The translations under genes and the position numbers were made by a program. Under the pieces are notes generated by a model that was given only the letters and a program-made list of their open reading frames with translations, was not told the origin of the DNA and made no database searches. From Acidobacteriaceae bacterium (GTDB taxonomy: Bacteria; Acidobacteriota; Terriglobia; Terriglobales; Acidobacteriaceae), in contig PLBW01000133.1 in assembly GCA_003135475.1 (NCBI GenBank), positions 1 to 45,257 of the forward strand: a stretch of DNA of 45,257 bases, given 5' to 3'. This document shows positions 15,281-24,074 of the stretch, piece after piece (the first letter of the stretch is position 1; every line of letters begins with the position of its first letter).

Positions 15281-17413
15281 ATGTTCTTTCTTGACCACAT
15301 CTGGTTGATTCCGCTGTTTCCCGCCATCGGCGCGGTTTGCATGTTCTTGTTTGGACGCAAGCTGTCGAAGCAGGCGGTGAACGGCATTTGCGTCGGCTTG
15401 GTCGTGCTGGCGTTCACGTGGGCGTGCGTCGCCGTGTGGCAGTACACGGGCTACAGCGCCGCCAATCCCGGCAAGCCTTTCGAGAAAGTGCTGTACACCT
15501 GGATGGGCACCGGCGACGCCTCACTGACCTACCCAATACACGGCGGCCGCACCGCCGAGTTCCGTGCCGATGCCGGCTTCCTGCTCGATCCGCTCTCCTG
15601 CATCTGGCTGCTGTTCGTGACCGGCGTAGGCATGCTGATCCATATTTATTCCATCGGCTACATGGGGCATGAAGGCGGCTACTACCGCTTCTTCGGCTAC
15701 ATGAACCTGTTCATGTTCTCCATGCTGACACTCATCCTGGCCAATAACTATGCCGTGATGTTTGTGGGCTGGGAGGGCGTGGGCCTGTGCTCGTACCTGC
15801 TGATCGGCTTCTACTTCCAGCGCCACTCCGCCTCGACTGCGGCGAACAAAGCATTCATCGTCAACCGCATCGGTGACGCCGGATTCATCCTGGGCATGTT
15901 CACTATCGCGTGGTACTTCGGCTCGATGCAGTACACCAAGATCAACCTGCTGGCGCGCAGCGGACAGTTTCACATCGGCGATCCAGTGATCACCGCCGCC
16001 TGCCTGCTGCTCTTCGTGGGTGCCTGCGGCAAATCGGCGCAGTTCCCGCTGTATGTCTGGCTGCCGGACGCGATGGAAGGCCCGACGCCGGTCTCGGCGC
16101 TGATCCATGCCGCGACCATGGTGACTGCGGGCGTGTACATGGTGGCGCGCTCCAACGCGCTGTTCGTGCTGGCGCCGAATGCGATGAAGACAGTCGCCAT
16201 CATCGGCGCGCTGACCGCGATCTTTGCCGCGACCATCGCTCTGGTGCAGAACGACATCAAGCGCGTGCTGGCATACTCCACGGTCTCGCAGTTGGGATAC
16301 ATGTTCCTGGCGCTCGGTGTTGGCGCATTTGCCGCGGGCGTCTTTCATGTCTTCACGCATGCGTTCTTCAAAGCGCTACTCTTCCTTGGGGCCGGCTCGG
16401 TGATTCACGCCATGAGCGGCCAGCAGGAAATGCAGCACATGGGCGCGCTTGGCGGAAAGATCAAGACCACCTTTGGCACCATGTTAATTGCGACGCTGGC
16501 CATCACCGGCATTCCGGGCTTCGCGGGCTTCTTCTCCAAGGACGCGATTCTTTGGGAGACGTGGTCGCGCGAAGCGGGCGCCTACCGGTATCTGTGGTAC
16601 ATCGCGTTTCTGACGGCGCTGATGACCTCGTTCTACATGTTCCGGTTGATCTATCTGACGTTCTTCGGCAAGCCGCGCATGAATCACGAGGTGGAGCACC
16701 ACATCCACGAATCGCCCAAGACAATGACGGTACCGCTGGTCATCCTGGCGATCTGCTCGATCGGCGCCGGATTCCTCGGTATGCCGCACAGCCTCGGCGG
16801 CTCGAATCGCTTCGAGAAATTCCTCGAGCCAGTGTTCGCCAAAGAAGCGGTGGTACTGGAAGAAGGCGGCAAGGTAGCGCAGGTGGCCGCTGGTGAGCAA
16901 CAGGTGGAGCACACCGATCCCATGGAGTACACGTTGATGTTCGCCTCGGTGGGCGCGGCGGTGGTGGGCTGCTTCCTGGCGCAGCGCGCCTACAAGAAGG
17001 CCGACAAAGGCTACAAAGAGCCGATTCAAGAGATCTCGCCGCGCTTCTATAAGACGCTCTTCCGCAAGTGGTACGTGGACGAGATCTACGACTGGGTGTT
17101 CACTGGGCGCAAGAAGGTGGGACCAGTGCGCCTGGGTGCAATGGGTCTGGGCGATGCCATGTGGAAGTTCGACGCCAACGTGATTGACGGCGCGGTCAAC
17201 GGTGCAGGGTGGTCCACGCGCATGAGCGGCACTCTGTCTGTCCTGTGGGACAAATGGATTATTGACGGCCTCTTCGTAAACGGAGTGGCCATGGTGACGC
17301 GGCTGGCTTCGTATCCGGTGCGTCTGGTGCAGTGGGGCCTGGTGCAGTGGTACGCGCTGGTGATGGTCGCCGGGCTGGTGGGTTTTGTTTTTTATTACGT
17401 AGTCAGGTGGTAG
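15281..17413 (+). CDS. nuoL: NADH-quinone oxidoreductase subunit L (NuoL)
   Basis: A 710-residue proton-pumping antiporter-like subunit at the distal end of the complex I membrane arm. It carries the Proton_antipo_M signatures: GWEGVGLCSYLLIGFY, the key Lys in GKSAQFPLYVWLPDAMEGPT with PVSALIHAATMVTAGVY, and RVLAYSTVSQLGYMFLALG. A hydrophobic C-terminal extension is consistent with the lateral helix HL. The start is ATG at 15281, after repeats, without a strong ribosome-binding site. A large hairpin follows before nuoM. Confidence 0.97.
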   Translation: MFFLDHIWLIPLFPAIGAVCMFLFGRKLSKQAVNGICVGLVVLAFTWACVAVWQYTGYSAANPGKPFEKVLYTWMGTGDASLTYPIHGGRTAEFRADAGFLLDPLSCIWLLFVTGVGMLIHIYSIGYMGHEGGYYRFFGYMNLFMFSMLTLILANNYAVMFVGWEGVGLCSYLLIGFYFQRHSASTAANKAFIVNRIGDAGFILGMFTIAWYFGSMQYTKINLLARSGQFHIGDPVITAACLLLFVGACGKSAQFPLYVWLPDAMEGPTPVSALIHAATMVTAGVYMVARSNALFVLAPNAMKTVAIIGALTAIFAATIALVQNDIKRVLAYSTVSQLGYMFLALGVGAFAAGVFHVFTHAFFKALLFLGAGSVIHAMSGQQEMQHMGALGGKIKTTFGTMLIATLAITGIPGFAGFFSKDAILWETWSREAGAYRYLWYIAFLTALMTSFYMFRLIYLTFFGKPRMNHEVEHHIHESPKTMTVPLVILAICSIGAGFLGMPHSLGGSNRFEKFLEPVFAKEAVVLEEGGKVAQVAAGEQQVEHTDPMEYTLMFASVGAAVVGCFLAQRAYKKADKGYKEPIQEISPRFYKTLFRKWYVDEIYDWVFTGRKKVGPVRLGAMGLGDAMWKFDANVIDGAVNGAGWSTRMSGTLSVLWDKWIIDGLFVNGVAMVTRLASYPVRLVQWGLVQWYALVMVAGLVGFVFYYVVRW

Positions 17414-17416
17414 AGA

Positions 17417-17452
17417 CCCACCCTGTCGCCAAAAGACGGCGACAAGGGTGGG
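17417..17452. repeat. long hairpin between nuoL and nuoM
   Basis: Arms CCCACCCTGTCGCC (17417-17430) and GGCGACAAGGGTGGG (17438-17452) pair along 14 bases with one bulged base and a 7-base loop. It is followed by GCACCCC rather than a T tract, so it looks like an intergenic repeat or mRNA-processing element rather than a terminator. Confidence 0.6.
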
Positions 17453-17481
17453 GCACCCCTCGGAGCTGAGAGCTATAAAAA

Positions 17482-19206
17482 ATGTACAACCACATTCTTT
17501 CGATAATTTTATTTACGCCGCTGGTGGGCGCGATTCTCCTCATGCTGGTGCCGAAGGAGAACAAGGACGCCATACGCTGGATCGGCAACATCTTCGGCTT
17601 CCTGGGATTTGCGGTGTCGCTGCCGCTGATTCCGTGGTTCTGGGCGCTGAAGGACCGCGCCGGCTTCCAGTTCGTCGAGGGCGCGCCCAACAATTGGATC
17701 CCGTCCATCGGATCCGGCTACGTGATCGGCATCGACGGCATCTCGTTCCTGCTCATCATGCTGACGACGCTGCTCGGGGCCGTCTCGATTCTGTCGTCGT
17801 GGAACGCCATCCAGGAGCGGGTGAAGGAATACTACGTTTGGTTCCTGGTATTGCAGACGGGCATGCTCGGCGTCTTCATGGCCAACGACATGTTCCTGTT
17901 CTTCGTCTTCTGGGAGGCCATGCTGGTGCCGATGTATCTGCTGATCGGCATCTGGGGCGGCCCGCGCAAGCTCTACGCCGCGATTAAGTTTTTCCTGTAC
18001 ACCTTGTTTGGTTCGGTGCTGATGCTGCTCGGCATCCTGTTCCTGTACTTCCATCACCACACCCTGACCGGCGTGTACACCTTCTACCTGCCCGATCTCT
18101 ACGCCACGGCGCCGAAGATCGGCGGGCACGCGGCCATCTGGCTGTTCTTCGCGTTCTTCGTCGGCTTCGCCATCAAGGTGCCGATGTTCCCGTTCCACAC
18201 CTGGCTGCCCGACGCTCACGTGGAAGCGCCAACTGCCGGCTCCGTCATCCTGGCGGGCGTTCTGCTGAAGATGGGGACGTACGGTCTGATCCGTTTCTCG
18301 CTGCCATTCTTCCCCGCGGTCGCGATGACGCCATGGGTGCGCCAGTTCGTGATCGTGCTTTCGCTGATCGCCATCATCTACGGCGCGCTGGTTTCGCTGA
18401 TGCAGAAGGACATGAAGAAGCTGGTGGCGTACTCATCGGTTAGCCACCTTGGCTTCTGCACGCTCGGTATCTTCGCTCTCAGCCCGCTGGGGCTGAGCGG
18501 ATCGGTGCTGCAACAGATCAACCACGGCATCTCGACGGGCGCGCTGTTCTTGATTGTCGGCATTCTGTACGAACGGCGGCACACGCGCGAGATTTCGGAG
18601 TACGGCGGCATCTCTAACGTCATGCCGGTTTACGCCACCATCACCCTCATCATGTTTATGTCTTCGATGGGACTGCCACTGCTCAACGGGTTTGTCGGCG
18701 AGTTCACCATCCTGCAGGGCACATTCATGGAGAACAAGGTGTGGGCTGCCTGGGCGGTGCCGGGAGTAATTCTGGCCGCGGCGTACTTACTGTGGCTCTA
18801 CCAGCGCGTGTTCTTCGGCTCGGTGAACAATCCGAAAAACGAGAAGCTACTGGATCTTTCGGGAAGGGAACTGGCCACGTTCATTCCGCTGGTGATCGTC
18901 GCCTTCTGGATTGGTTTGTATCCCAAGCCGTTCTTCCAGATTCTCGCGACTCCGGTCAACAACCTGGTCGCAACCGTGCGCCCTGATTATCCCGGACTGA
19001 CTAAGCCAGTGCTGGCGGCTCAGCCGGTGAATCCGAATCCGGAGGCGGCAACTCCGCCGCCCGAAGCGCCTAGAGCGCCAGAGACGCAGAAGCCTGCAAC
19101 CACCGGAGACGGGCAGAAGCCGGGAGTGGCGGCAACGCAAAAGCCAGTTCCTGTGAATACGGTGAAAGCCAATTTAGCGGCGGCTCCGGCCGTACTCGGC
19201 AAGTGA
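17482..19206 (+). CDS. nuoM: NADH-quinone oxidoreductase subunit M (NuoM) with Pro/Ala-rich tail
   Basis: A 574-residue antiporter-like membrane subunit. Signatures: FFVFWEAMLVPMYLLIGIWGG, FAIKVPMFPFHTWLPDAHVE, APTAGSVILAGVLLKMGTYG and KLVAYSSVSHLGFCTLG. It pumps protons in the membrane arm between NuoN and NuoL. After the last membrane segment, at about residue 500, comes a tail of roughly 65 residues rich in Pro, Ala, Glu and Lys, absent from typical NuoM. The start is ATG at 17482. nuoN begins 10 bases after the stop. Confidence 0.97.
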   Translation: MYNHILSIILFTPLVGAILLMLVPKENKDAIRWIGNIFGFLGFAVSLPLIPWFWALKDRAGFQFVEGAPNNWIPSIGSGYVIGIDGISFLLIMLTTLLGAVSILSSWNAIQERVKEYYVWFLVLQTGMLGVFMANDMFLFFVFWEAMLVPMYLLIGIWGGPRKLYAAIKFFLYTLFGSVLMLLGILFLYFHHHTLTGVYTFYLPDLYATAPKIGGHAAIWLFFAFFVGFAIKVPMFPFHTWLPDAHVEAPTAGSVILAGVLLKMGTYGLIRFSLPFFPAVAMTPWVRQFVIVLSLIAIIYGALVSLMQKDMKKLVAYSSVSHLGFCTLGIFALSPLGLSGSVLQQINHGISTGALFLIVGILYERRHTREISEYGGISNVMPVYATITLIMFMSSMGLPLLNGFVGEFTILQGTFMENKVWAAWAVPGVILAAAYLLWLYQRVFFGSVNNPKNEKLLDLSGRELATFIPLVIVAFWIGLYPKPFFQILATPVNNLVATVRPDYPGLTKPVLAAQPVNPNPEAATPPPEAPRAPETQKPATTGDGQKPGVAATQKPVPVNTVKANLAAAPAVLGK

Positions 19207-19216
19207 GGATGAACTA

Positions 19217-20773
19217 GTGACCACCTCGCTGACAACGTTTTCCTTGTCTTACTCAAGCGCCGACTACCTGCTCGCCTTGCCGATGCTACTGCTGACGGTG
19301 TTCGCGCTCGGCATCCTGATGATCGACCTGATGCTGCCGCAGCAGTGGAAGCGCCTGAACGCCATTACCGCGTTGATCGGCGTGGCGTTTTCGTCGGTCG
19401 CGGTGGTCAAGCTCCATCTCGTCTATCACGCCGCGGAAAAGCAAGGCATCGCAATCGCCACCTTCACCGGGTTCATGGGCTCGCTGGTGGTCGATCGCTT
19501 CGCCATCTATTTCTTCTATCTGTTTCTGGTGGGCGCGGGCATCGCTATCCTGATGTCCATGCGTTATCTCGAGATCGAGCACGAGAACCACGGCGAGTTC
19601 TACGCGTTGCTGCTGCTCTCGGTGGTTGGGATGATGTGCATGGCCGCCGGCTATGACATCGTGCTGATCTTCATTGGTCTGGAGTTGATGGCCATCTCGA
19701 CCTACGTGCTGGTGGGCTTTTTGCGGCGCGATAAGCGGTCGAATGAAGCTGCGCTGAAGTACTTGTTGCTCGGCGCATTCTCGTCGGGAATCTTCGCCTA
19801 TGGACTGTCGCTCTTCTACGGATTGACCGGCAGCACCAACCTGGGGCAGATTGCCCAGAAGTTACAGGAGGTGATTGCAACCCGGCCGAACGATCCGGTG
19901 GTCATCTTTGCGCTGCTGGCCACCACCACCGGACTGCTGTTCAAGATTGCGGCGGTACCGTTCCACCAGTGGGCACCCGATGCATACGAAGGGGCGCCTA
20001 CCAGCATTACCGGATTCATGTCGGTGGCGGTGAAATCCGCCGCATGGGCGATGCTGCTGCGCATCTTCCTCTTCGGACTTTATCCGCTGCGCCCGATGTA
20101 TGTTCCACTGCTGATCTTCGTTGCCATTGCGACCATGACCGGCGGCAACCTGGCGGCGATCACGCAGGACAACCTGAAGCGGCTGCTGGCGTACTCTTCC
20201 ATTGCCCACGTCGGCTACATGCTGCTGGGCCTGATCGCCAGCGACGGCCAGACCAATTCCACCGGCATTATGGCGATCATGATTTACCTGCTGGTGTACA
20301 CCTTCATGAACTTGGGGGCGTTCGCGGTGATCACGTCGCTGCGGCGGCGCAACATCATCGGCGACACGGTCGATGACATCGCGGGCCTGTACTTCAAGGC
20401 GCCGACGGAAGCCATCCTGATGTTGATCTTCCTGCTCTCGCTGGCTGGAATTCCGCCCCTGGCGGGCTTCTGGGGCAAGTACTTCATCTTCCTGGCGCTC
20501 ATTCAGACCGGCCATTACGCGCTAGCTGCCATCGGCGTACTCTATTCGGTGGTGGGCCTCTACTATTACATGCGCATTGCCAACTCGATGCTCATGCGCC
20601 AGCCCGTCGATGCCGAGCCGGTCAGAACCAGCCCCGCGATGCGCTTGGCGTTGACCATCACCGCAGTCGGCACAGTGGTTATCGGGCTCTTCCCGAACTT
20701 CTTTATCAATGGTGCGAACTGGTCGCTGGGGTTGGTGCAGGGCACGCAACACATGGCGAGGATGTTGCGATGA
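19217..20773 (+). CDS. nuoN: NADH-quinone oxidoreductase subunit N (NuoN)
   Basis: A 518-residue antiporter-like membrane subunit, last of the nuo genes here. Signatures: FIGLELMAISTYVLVGFLRRD, FKIAAVPFHQWAPDAYEGAP and NLKRLLAYSSIAHVGYMLLGL. The start is GTG at 19217, preceded by AGGATG. There is no terminator before the acyl-CoA dehydrogenase 47 bases downstream, so readthrough is likely. Confidence 0.97.
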   Translation: MTTSLTTFSLSYSSADYLLALPMLLLTVFALGILMIDLMLPQQWKRLNAITALIGVAFSSVAVVKLHLVYHAAEKQGIAIATFTGFMGSLVVDRFAIYFFYLFLVGAGIAILMSMRYLEIEHENHGEFYALLLLSVVGMMCMAAGYDIVLIFIGLELMAISTYVLVGFLRRDKRSNEAALKYLLLGAFSSGIFAYGLSLFYGLTGSTNLGQIAQKLQEVIATRPNDPVVIFALLATTTGLLFKIAAVPFHQWAPDAYEGAPTSITGFMSVAVKSAAWAMLLRIFLFGLYPLRPMYVPLLIFVAIATMTGGNLAAITQDNLKRLLAYSSIAHVGYMLLGLIASDGQTNSTGIMAIMIYLLVYTFMNLGAFAVITSLRRRNIIGDTVDDIAGLYFKAPTEAILMLIFLLSLAGIPPLAGFWGKYFIFLALIQTGHYALAAIGVLYSVVGLYYYMRIANSMLMRQPVDAEPVRTSPAMRLALTITAVGTVVIGLFPNFFINGANWSLGLVQGTQHMARMLR

Positions 20774-20820
20774 TTTGAAGGGGTGGGTGGAGCACGCCTT
20801 TAACTATTTGGAGGAATGGT

Positions 20821-21963
20821 TTGGATTTCCAGCTCTCGGACGAACAACTGCAATTGAAGAAGATGGTGCGCGACTTCGCGGAGCGCGAGATTGCGCCCAA
20901 CGTGATGAAGTGGGACGAACCCGGTACCTTCCCGCTGGAGACCATCAAAGAGTTGGGCAAGCTGGGCCTGATGGGCACCATTTTTCCCACCGAGTATGGC
21001 GGCGCCGGCATGGGTTACGTCGAGTACGTCACCGCGGTCGAAGAACTTTCGCGCGTGGACGGGTCTGTAGGCATCATCGTGGCCGCGCACACTTCGCTGT
21101 GCTCAAATCACATCTTCATTGCCGGCAACGAGGAGCAAAGACGGAAATATGTTCCCAAGCTTGCCACCGGCGAATTCATCGGGGCGTGGGGCCTGACGGA
21201 GCCGGGTGCAGGCTCGGATGCGGGCGGCGCGCGCTGCTCGGCTGTGCGCCGGGGTGACAACTGGGTGCTGAACGGCACCAAGACGTTCATCACCAATGGC
21301 CACTACGCTGACGTTGCGGTCGTGGTTGCGGTGACCGATAAAACGGCGCACACCCATGGGCTGTCGGCGTTCGTGGTGGAAAAAGGCACGAAGGGATTCC
21401 GCTCCGGCAAGAAGGAAAACAAACTGGGTCTGCGGGCCAGCGACACCTCCGAGTTGATCTTCGAAGACTGCGAAATTCCTGCCGAGAATCTGCTGGGTCA
21501 GGAAGGCCAGGGATTTGTTGATGCGATGAAAGTTTTGGATGGGGGCCGCATCTCCATCGCGGCGCTGGGGCTGGGCATGGCGCAAGGCGCCTATGAAGCC
21601 GCGCTGAACTACTCCAAAGAGCGCAAGCAGTTCGGCCAGGCGATCAGTCAGTTCCAGGCAATCGCGTTCAAGCTTGCCGACCTGGCAACGGAAATAGATG
21701 CCGCCCGCCTGCTGACTTATCGCGCGGCCGCGATGAAAGATGCCGGCATGAAGACCACATTGGAGTCTTCCATGGCGAAGCTGTATGCCAGCGAGGTCGC
21801 GGTGAAGTGCGCCAACGAAGGAGTGCAGATTCACGGCGGCTACGGGTTTATCAAGGACTATCCCGCCGAAAAGTTTTACCGCGACGTCAAGCTCTGCACC
21901 ATCGGCGAAGGTACCAGCGAAATTCAGCGGCTGGTCATCGCCCGCCAGATCCTGAAGGACTGA
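20821..21963 (+). CDS. acyl-CoA dehydrogenase
   Basis: A 380-residue flavoprotein of the short/medium-chain acyl-CoA dehydrogenase family, which introduces the alpha-beta double bond of acyl-CoA and passes electrons to ETF. Visible elements are the FAD-binding strands [16 protein letters not shown] and [10 protein letters not shown], and the C-terminal signature [20 protein letters not shown] followed by [15 protein letters not shown]. The Glu of YRDVK...IGEGTSEIQ-type enzymes is at the usual catalytic region. The start is TTG at 20821, chosen because GGAGG ends six bases before it; an ATG four bases earlier is out of frame. Chain-length specificity cannot be told. Confidence 0.93.
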   Translation: MDFQLSDEQLQLKKMVRDFAEREIAPNVMKWDEPGTFPLETIKELGKLGLMGTIFPTEYGGAGMGYVEYVTAVEELSRVDGSVGIIVAAHTSLCSNHIFIAGNEEQRRKYVPKLATGEFIGAWGLTEPGAGSDAGGARCSAVRRGDNWVLNGTKTFITNGHYADVAVVVAVTDKTAHTHGLSAFVVEKGTKGFRSGKKENKLGLRASDTSELIFEDCEIPAENLLGQEGQGFVDAMKVLDGGRISIAALGLGMAQGAYEAALNYSKERKQFGQAISQFQAIAFKLADLATEIDAARLLTYRAAAMKDAGMKTTLESSMAKLYASEVAVKCANEGVQIHGGYGFIKDYPAEKFYRDVKLCTIGEGTSEIQRLVIARQILKD

Positions 21964-22006
21964 CGTCCCCGCAACTTGCCTGAGCATATATATTGGCTTT
22001 GCGCCT

Positions 22007-23056
22007 ATGCTCATTCGCGAACAGGTTGCTCTGGCTCCCTTCACCACGCTCGGCGTGGGCGGCCCGGCGCGCTATTTCGCCGAAACCCACAGTGAAGCCG
22101 AGGTGATCGAAGCGGTAGAGTTCGCCCGCTCGCGTCAGTTGCCATTGTTCGTGCTTGGCGGTGGCAGCAACCTCGTCATCGCCGATAAAGGCTTCCCCGG
22201 GGTGGTGCTCAAGGTCGCGATCTCCGGCTCGTCAAGCTGCACGCCGCCGCGCAAAAATCCGCTTTTCATTGCCGGTGCGGGTGTGAATTGGGACACGCTG
22301 GTGGCACAAACCGTGGACGCCAACTGCGCCGGTTTGGAGTGTTTGAGCGGTATTCCCGGCACGGTCGGCGGCACGCCGGTACAGAATGTCGGCGCCTATG
22401 GCCAGGAAGTCTCCCAGACCATTCGCGAGGTGAGAGTTCTCGACTTACGGTCTTTGCAAATCGAGATTCTCTCTAACGCGGAGTGCAGTTTCACCTACCG
22501 CTCCAGCATCTTCAATACCACGGAGCGCGACCGTTACATCATCTTGCAAGTATCGTTCGCGTTGCATCAGGATGGAAAGCCGAGTGTTCGTTACGCCGAT
22601 TTGCAGAAGTTCTTCGCCTCGAGCACAGGCGATCCGACTCTGGCGGAAGTCAGAGCAGCGGTGTGCGAAATCCGCTACCGCAAGGCCATGCTGATCGTTC
22701 CCGGCGATGAGGATGCGCGCAGCGCCGGGTCTTTCTTCAAGAATCCCATCGTGCCGCAGTCTTTCTTCGAAGAGCTATCGGCGCGTGTGGAGTCACGCGG
22801 ACTGCAACTGCCCAGCTATCCCGCTGGCGACGGCTTTCGCAAGCTGCCCGCCGCCTGGCTGGTCGAGCAGGCCGGATTCTCCAGGGGTTACAGCAAGGGC
22901 GCGGCGGGTATCTCGCGGCGGCACGCCTTGGCAATTGTCAATCGCGGCGGCGCCACCGCAGCCGACATCATCGCTCTGAAAGACGAAATTCAAGCCGGAG
23001 TCCTGAACGAGTTTGGAATAGAGTTACAACCCGAGCCGGTGTTAGTGGGATTTTGA
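22007..23056 (+). CDS. murB: UDP-N-acetylenolpyruvoylglucosamine reductase (MurB)
   Basis: A 349-residue FAD enzyme of peptidoglycan precursor synthesis (reduction of the enolpyruvyl group to make UDP-MurNAc). The FAD-binding N-terminus has TTLGVGGPARYF and LFVLGGGSNLVIAD; GIPGTVGGTPVQNVGAYGQE is the family hallmark; the catalytic Ser lies in SAGSFFKNPI and the C-terminal Glu in PEPVLVGF. Length and the YRSS segment indicate the E. coli type (type I). The start is ATG at 22007 without a strong ribosome-binding site. Unlike most murB genes it is not in a division/cell-wall cluster. Confidence 0.96.
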   Translation: MLIREQVALAPFTTLGVGGPARYFAETHSEAEVIEAVEFARSRQLPLFVLGGGSNLVIADKGFPGVVLKVAISGSSSCTPPRKNPLFIAGAGVNWDTLVAQTVDANCAGLECLSGIPGTVGGTPVQNVGAYGQEVSQTIREVRVLDLRSLQIEILSNAECSFTYRSSIFNTTERDRYIILQVSFALHQDGKPSVRYADLQKFFASSTGDPTLAEVRAAVCEIRYRKAMLIVPGDEDARSAGSFFKNPIVPQSFFEELSARVESRGLQLPSYPAGDGFRKLPAAWLVEQAGFSRGYSKGAAGISRRHALAIVNRGGATAADIIALKDEIQAGVLNEFGIELQPEPVLVGF

Positions 23057-23100
23057 GCGCAATCGTCAGGGTTGGCCTGCCTGGACGGATTAAGCAAACT

Positions 23101-23169
23101 GATTCCACCGGACCACGAACGACGCGAATGACGCGCAAACCGACATCCGCGTGGTCCGTGGGTGGAATC
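23101..23169. terminator. large hairpin between murB and the convergent gene
   Basis: Left arm GATTCCACC-GGACCACG (23101-23117) pairs with right arm CGTGGTCC-gtg-GGTGGAATC (23150-23169), 17 bp with one 3-base bulge. It is placed between two convergent genes and followed on the plus strand by TTTAGGCTGCTTTT. It may be a bidirectional terminator, though the loop with ACGACGCGAATGACGCG-like iterations looks like a dispersed repeat. Confidence 0.5.
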
Positions 23170-23171
23170 CT

Positions 23172-23627
23172 TTAGGCTGCTTTTCGATTCTGCCGCATGA
23201 CGCGAATGCGATCGAGCGTTGCGGTAATTGTGTGCTGCTGGATCCTTATGGTTTCGAGAACATCGTCGGGAAGTTTATTGTCGTTGACGTACTTCTTGTA
23301 GCGGTGTTTGGAGTAGCTGTCGTCGCTTTCCATGGACGACAGAATGGAATCGTCGCCGCCCCCCAGGTTCGCCTTCAGGTCGGTCCAGCCACGCTGAATC
23401 ACGCCCTTCACGCTGCCAGAGCGGTCGACGTCCCCCTTGCCCAGGTGCACCGCGTAGCTCTCCAAATCTCCCGCGAACTTGGCCCGCGCCAGGCTCACGG
23501 ACTCCAGGAACCTGCGTAGCTGCGGGTCCTTCGCATGTTCAGCGCCGTCACGGTAGCCGTTCTGCCCATCGCGGGCAACCTGAATCAAGTCTTCTAGCGC
23601 ATCTACAACATATTTTTGGTTAGCCAT
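23172..23627 (-). CDS. PA2169-type four-helix protein (DUF2383)
   Basis: A 151-residue, ferritin-like four-helix-bundle protein of the PA2169/DUF2383 family. Visible are VDALEDLIQVARDGQNGYRDGAE, the ELR-like LRRFLESVSLARAKFAGDLE helix, SVKGVIQRGWTDLKANLGG, and the C-terminal helix QQHTITATLDRIRVMR. The start is ATG at 23627, chosen because GGGAG precedes it at seven bases; the frame is open further upstream but would overlap the divergent gene. The role is uncertain; relatives are often stress-induced. Metal ligands are not obvious. Confidence 0.8.
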   Translation of the reverse strand: MANQKYVVDALEDLIQVARDGQNGYRDGAEHAKDPQLRRFLESVSLARAKFAGDLESYAVHLGKGDVDRSGSVKGVIQRGWTDLKANLGGGDDSILSSMESDDSYSKHRYKKYVNDNKLPDDVLETIRIQQHTITATLDRIRVMRQNRKAA

Positions 23628-23761
23628 TCTTCGTCTCCCATAATTTCTTGCCTCTGGTTGGACGGCGACGAGGCGCGAGGGTTTGCACTGAACCGGCGCT
23701 GGAAACGCGCGGGATGTTATGAAAGCAAACTTTCTTTTCGCGATCTGCGATACTCTACGCT

Positions 23762-24070
23762 GTGAACGTGAATAGGGACATGACGTTCGATGACTTCCGC
23801 GAATCGTTAGAGCGTGACGGTCCGCCACGAGCGCTGGATCATGCGCTCACCGCCTTGTGGTGGGACGCGAAGGGGGATTGGAAGACGGCCCACGAATCGG
23901 CGCAGCAGGACGAAAGTCCCCGCGCCGCGTGGGTCCACGCCTATCTTCATCGCAAAGAAGGCGACTCCTCCAATGCCTCCTATTGGTACGGTCGCGCCGG
24001 CAAAGAGCCTCCGCAAAGCTCGCTGGAGCACGAGTGGCGCGAAATCGCCAAGGCGCTGCTGGCGGATTAG
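23762..24070 (+). CDS. conserved hypothetical protein (AH-Q-W-VHAYLHR-type)
   Basis: A 102-residue protein with the motif set DWKTAHESAQQ, AAWVHAYLHRKEGD and NASYWYGRAGKEPP, which I recognise from widespread short uncharacterised proteins in proteobacteria and acidobacteria. It is probably an all-helical cytoplasmic protein with a TPR-like pattern. The start is GTG at 23762; an ATG six codons later is possible. It is divergent from the DUF2383 gene with a 134-base gap and convergent with the large secreted protein that follows. Function unknown. Confidence 0.72.
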   Translation: MNVNRDMTFDDFRESLERDGPPRALDHALTALWWDAKGDWKTAHESAQQDESPRAAWVHAYLHRKEGDSSNASYWYGRAGKEPPQSSLEHEWREIAKALLAD

Positions 24071-24074
24071 CCTT

